A stretch of 9,680 nucleotides of DNA, taken from positions 1 through 9,680 of the forward strand of contig JACDCH010000581.1 of the NCBI GenBank assembly GCA_013694495.1, written 5' to 3'. A model generated the notes under the pieces. It had not been told where the DNA came from. It saw nothing but the letters and a program-made list of their open reading frames with translations, and ran no database searches. Each line of letters begins with the position of its first letter. Position 1 is the first letter of the stretch. Below are positions 7,979 to 9,680 of the stretch, in pieces. Both the position numbers and the translations under genes were made by a program. This DNA is from Acidimicrobiia bacterium. Lineage in GTDB: Bacteria; Actinomycetota; Acidimicrobiia; Acidimicrobiales; JACDCH01.

Positions 7979-9592
7979 TCAGGCGAGCTCGACGAGGTCG
8001 AGGAGGTCGTCGGACCAGTGGTCGAGGTCGCCGTCGGGCATCAGGAGCGCACGGTCAGGGGCGAGGTCGCGAACGAAGCCGGCGTCGTGGCTGACGATGA
8101 CCATCGTGCCCGGCCAGCTGGCGAGGGCGACAGCGACGGCCTGGCGCGACGGCGGGTCGAGGTTGTTGGTGGGCTCGTCGAGCAGGAGGAGGTTGCGGCG
8201 GCCGGCCACGAGCAGGGCCAGGGCGAGCTTCGTCTTCTCGCCGCCGCTGAGCGTGCCGGCGTCCTGGTGGACCTTGTCGCCGGTGAGGCCGAACATCCCG
8301 AGCAGCCGTCGACCTTCCTCGACGCTCATGCCGAGGCCGGCGTCGCGCATGTGGTCGAGCAGCGAGCGGCCCGACTCGATGCCCTCGTGCTCCTGGGCGT
8401 AGTAGCCGACCGACACCTGGTGGCCCCACTCGACGGCGCCCGAGTCAAGCTCGGACGTGCCGGCCAGGATGCGCAGCAGCGACGTCTTGCCGGCGCCGTT
8501 GAGGCCGAGCACGAGCAGCCGCTCGCCCCGCCCCACGGTGAATTCGACGCCGGTGAACACGGCCGGCAACCCGCCGTAGGACTTGCTCAGGTCGGTGACG
8601 GTGAGGGCCGTGCGGCCCGACGGCGGCGGCTCGGGCAGGCGCAGCCGCAGCGTCCGCTTGGCCGACGGACCCTCGATGCCCTCGTTCTTGATGCGGGCGA
8701 TGCGGGTCTCGAGCGAGTTGGCGAACGCCGCCTTCGACTGCTTCGCCCCCCACCGGTCGACGAGGGTCTGGAGCCGGTTGACCTCGGCCTGCTGGCGGGC
8801 CGCGACCTTGGCCTGCCGGGCCTCGTCGGCGGCGCGGGCCGTGACGTACTGGGTGTACGTGCCCTTGTACTCGACGATCTGGCCGACGTCGGCCTCGGCG
8901 CCGCGGTCGAGGTGGAGCACCCGGGTGATGGCGTCGTCGAGCAGCTCGATGTCGTGGCTCACCACCACGAGGGCGCCGCGGTAGGAGCGCATGTAGCCGA
9001 GGAGCCAGTCCCGGGCGTCGTTGTCGAGGTGGTTCGTGGGCTCGTCGAGCATCAGCAGGTCGGTGCCGGCGAACAGGATCCGGGCCAGCTCGACGCGCCG
9101 CTTCTCGCCGCCCGACAGGACCCCGACGGAACGCTCGGCCCGGTCGGCGGCCAGGCCGAGGCCGGCGAGCAGGCGGCGGGCCTCCGACTCGGCGGCGTAG
9201 CCCCCGGCATGCTCGAAGTCGTCGTGGGCCCGGCTGTAGCGGGCGACCACGGACTCGTCGCCGGGGCGCTCCTCCATCGCGAGGAGCAGCTTCTCCACCC
9301 GGGCGCCGATCTCGTCGAGGCCCCGTCCACCGAGAACCCGGGTGACGGGGGTGACGTCGTCGGGCACGCCGTCGAGGCGGGGATCCTGCGGGAGGTAGCC
9401 GAACGCCTCCGGCCGGTGCACCGCACCGGCCTTCGGATCGGCCATGCCGCCGAGCACCTTCAGGAGGGACGTCTTGCCCGCGCCGTTGCGTCCGACGAGG
9501 CCGACGGTGTCGCCGGCGCGCACGGTGAAGGCGGCGCCCTCGACGACGAGGGTGCCCCCGATCTCCACCGAGAGGTTCCGGACGGCCAACAC
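7979..9592 (-). CDS. ABC-F family ATPase (ribosome-associated type)
   Basis: A 537-residue protein with two ABC ATPase domains and no membrane segments, the layout of ABC-F proteins that act on ribosomes as translation factors or antibiotic-protection proteins. Domain 1 has Walker A GRNGAGKT (34-41), signature LSGGEKRR (159-166), Walker B LLMLDEP (179-185, Glu184) and His213. Domain 2 has GLNGAGKT (363-370), LSGGEKTK (448-455), LLLLDEP (468-474, Glu473) and His502. The charged linker between them, about 249-317, should form the P-site-reaching helical arm. All catalytic residues are present. The GTG at 9590-9592 is chosen because the family usually starts just before LAVRNLSVEIGG and because an upstream gene seems to end at 9612; a TTG at 9631 would give 550 residues and overlap that gene. 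Neither start has a clear Shine-Dalgarno sequence. Housekeeping and resistance roles cannot be separated here. Confidence 0.9.
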   Translation of the reverse strand: MLAVRNLSVEIGGTLVVEGAAFTVRAGDTVGLVGRNGAGKTSLLKVLGGMADPKAGAVHRPEAFGYLPQDPRLDGVPDDVTPVTRVLGGRGLDEIGARVEKLLLAMEERPGDESVVARYSRAHDDFEHAGGYAAESEARRLLAGLGLAADRAERSVGVLSGGEKRRVELARILFAGTDLLMLDEPTNHLDNDARDWLLGYMRSYRGALVVVSHDIELLDDAITRVLHLDRGAEADVGQIVEYKGTYTQYVTARAADEARQAKVAARQQAEVNRLQTLVDRWGAKQSKAAFANSLETRIARIKNEGIEGPSAKRTLRLRLPEPPPSGRTALTVTDLSKSYGGLPAVFTGVEFTVGRGERLLVLGLNGAGKTSLLRILAGTSELDSGAVEWGHQVSVGYYAQEHEGIESGRSLLDHMRDAGLGMSVEEGRRLLGMFGLTGDKVHQDAGTLSGGEKTKLALALLVAGRRNLLLLDEPTNNLDPPSRQAVAVALASWPGTMVIVSHDAGFVRDLAPDRALLMPDGDLDHWSDDLLDLVELA

Positions 9593-9611
9593 GGCCGTCA
9601 AGGATGGACCG

Positions 9612-9680
9612 TCAGACTCCCGATGGCACAACGCGTTGCCGGCGCGCGCCCAGGGCCTCGAGCACCACGCCGGCCGCGAC
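9612..9680 (-). CDS. C-terminal end of an unidentified upstream gene (partial)
   Basis: Reading leftward from the window edge, one frame gives VAAGVVLEALGARRQRVVPSGV and then TGA at 9612-9614. The gene would end 19 bp before the preferred ABC-F start, an operon-like spacing on the same strand. Only 22 residues are visible and I do not recognise the family. The alternative is that the ABC-F frame simply extends upstream here, since it too is open to the edge, but that would give the protein an unusual extension. Confidence 0.4.
   Translation of the reverse strand, partial: VAAGVVLEALGARRQRVVPSGV

Noticed and set aside
7933..8094. 53-residue + strand frame with GGAGG 8 nt upstream, possible leader peptide
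   Set aside because: Most of it is antisense to the ABC-F 3' end and becomes arginine-rich; no + strand gene follows that it could control.
6816..8402. 528-residue + strand frame spanning TetR, P450 and ABC-F regions
   Set aside because: Only its middle part is P450. The start is antisense to the TetR remnant and the end is out of frame with the P450 C-terminus and antisense to ABC-F, so it is not one gene.

Overview
The window is GC-rich throughout, with the strong third-position G/C bias, GTG starts and tight gene packing of an actinobacterium. The protein styles (PotADBC order, Tat-type lipoprotein binding protein, ABC-F) would suit a member of the Acidimicrobiia or a related actinobacterial lineage, but that placement is inference. 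No phage, transposase, CRISPR, tRNA or rRNA is seen.

Left two thirds (1-6748): a polyamine island. It starts with the 3' end of an FAD-dependent amine oxidoreductase (+). A convergent acetylpolyamine amidohydrolase of the histone-deacetylase fold follows (-). Only 17 bp from its start, a saccharopine/carboxynorspermidine-dehydrogenase-like enzyme (+) begins in the opposite direction. After a 143-bp gap carrying two 15-bp inverted repeats comes a four-gene spermidine/putrescine-type ABC importer in the order potA-potD-potB-potC, with ATGA and TGATG overlaps at two junctions. Together they suggest uptake of (acetyl)polyamines by PotADBC, removal of acetyl groups by the amidohydrolase, and oxidation or rearrangement of the free amine by the FAD oxidoreductase and the Lys9-like dehydrogenase.

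Middle (6729-7758): gene wreckage. A C-terminal TetR-like fragment (-) lies directly against the C-terminal half of a cytochrome P450 (+). The two are head-to-head and both lack their N-terminal parts, which is what one deletion through a divergent regulator/P450 promoter would leave. The P450 remnant also has a frameshift and a small internal deletion just before its heme-binding loop. The next 220 bp (7759-7978) hold no credible gene but several short hairpins.

Right end (7979-9680): a complete duplicated-ATPase ABC-F protein (-), preceded by the last 22 codons of an unidentified upstream gene on the same strand.

No clearly new biological system is visible. The points most worth following are the TetR/P450 deletion scar, the paired palindromes in front of the transporter, and the presence of a carboxynorspermidine-dehydrogenase-like enzyme in an apparently catabolic polyamine cluster.
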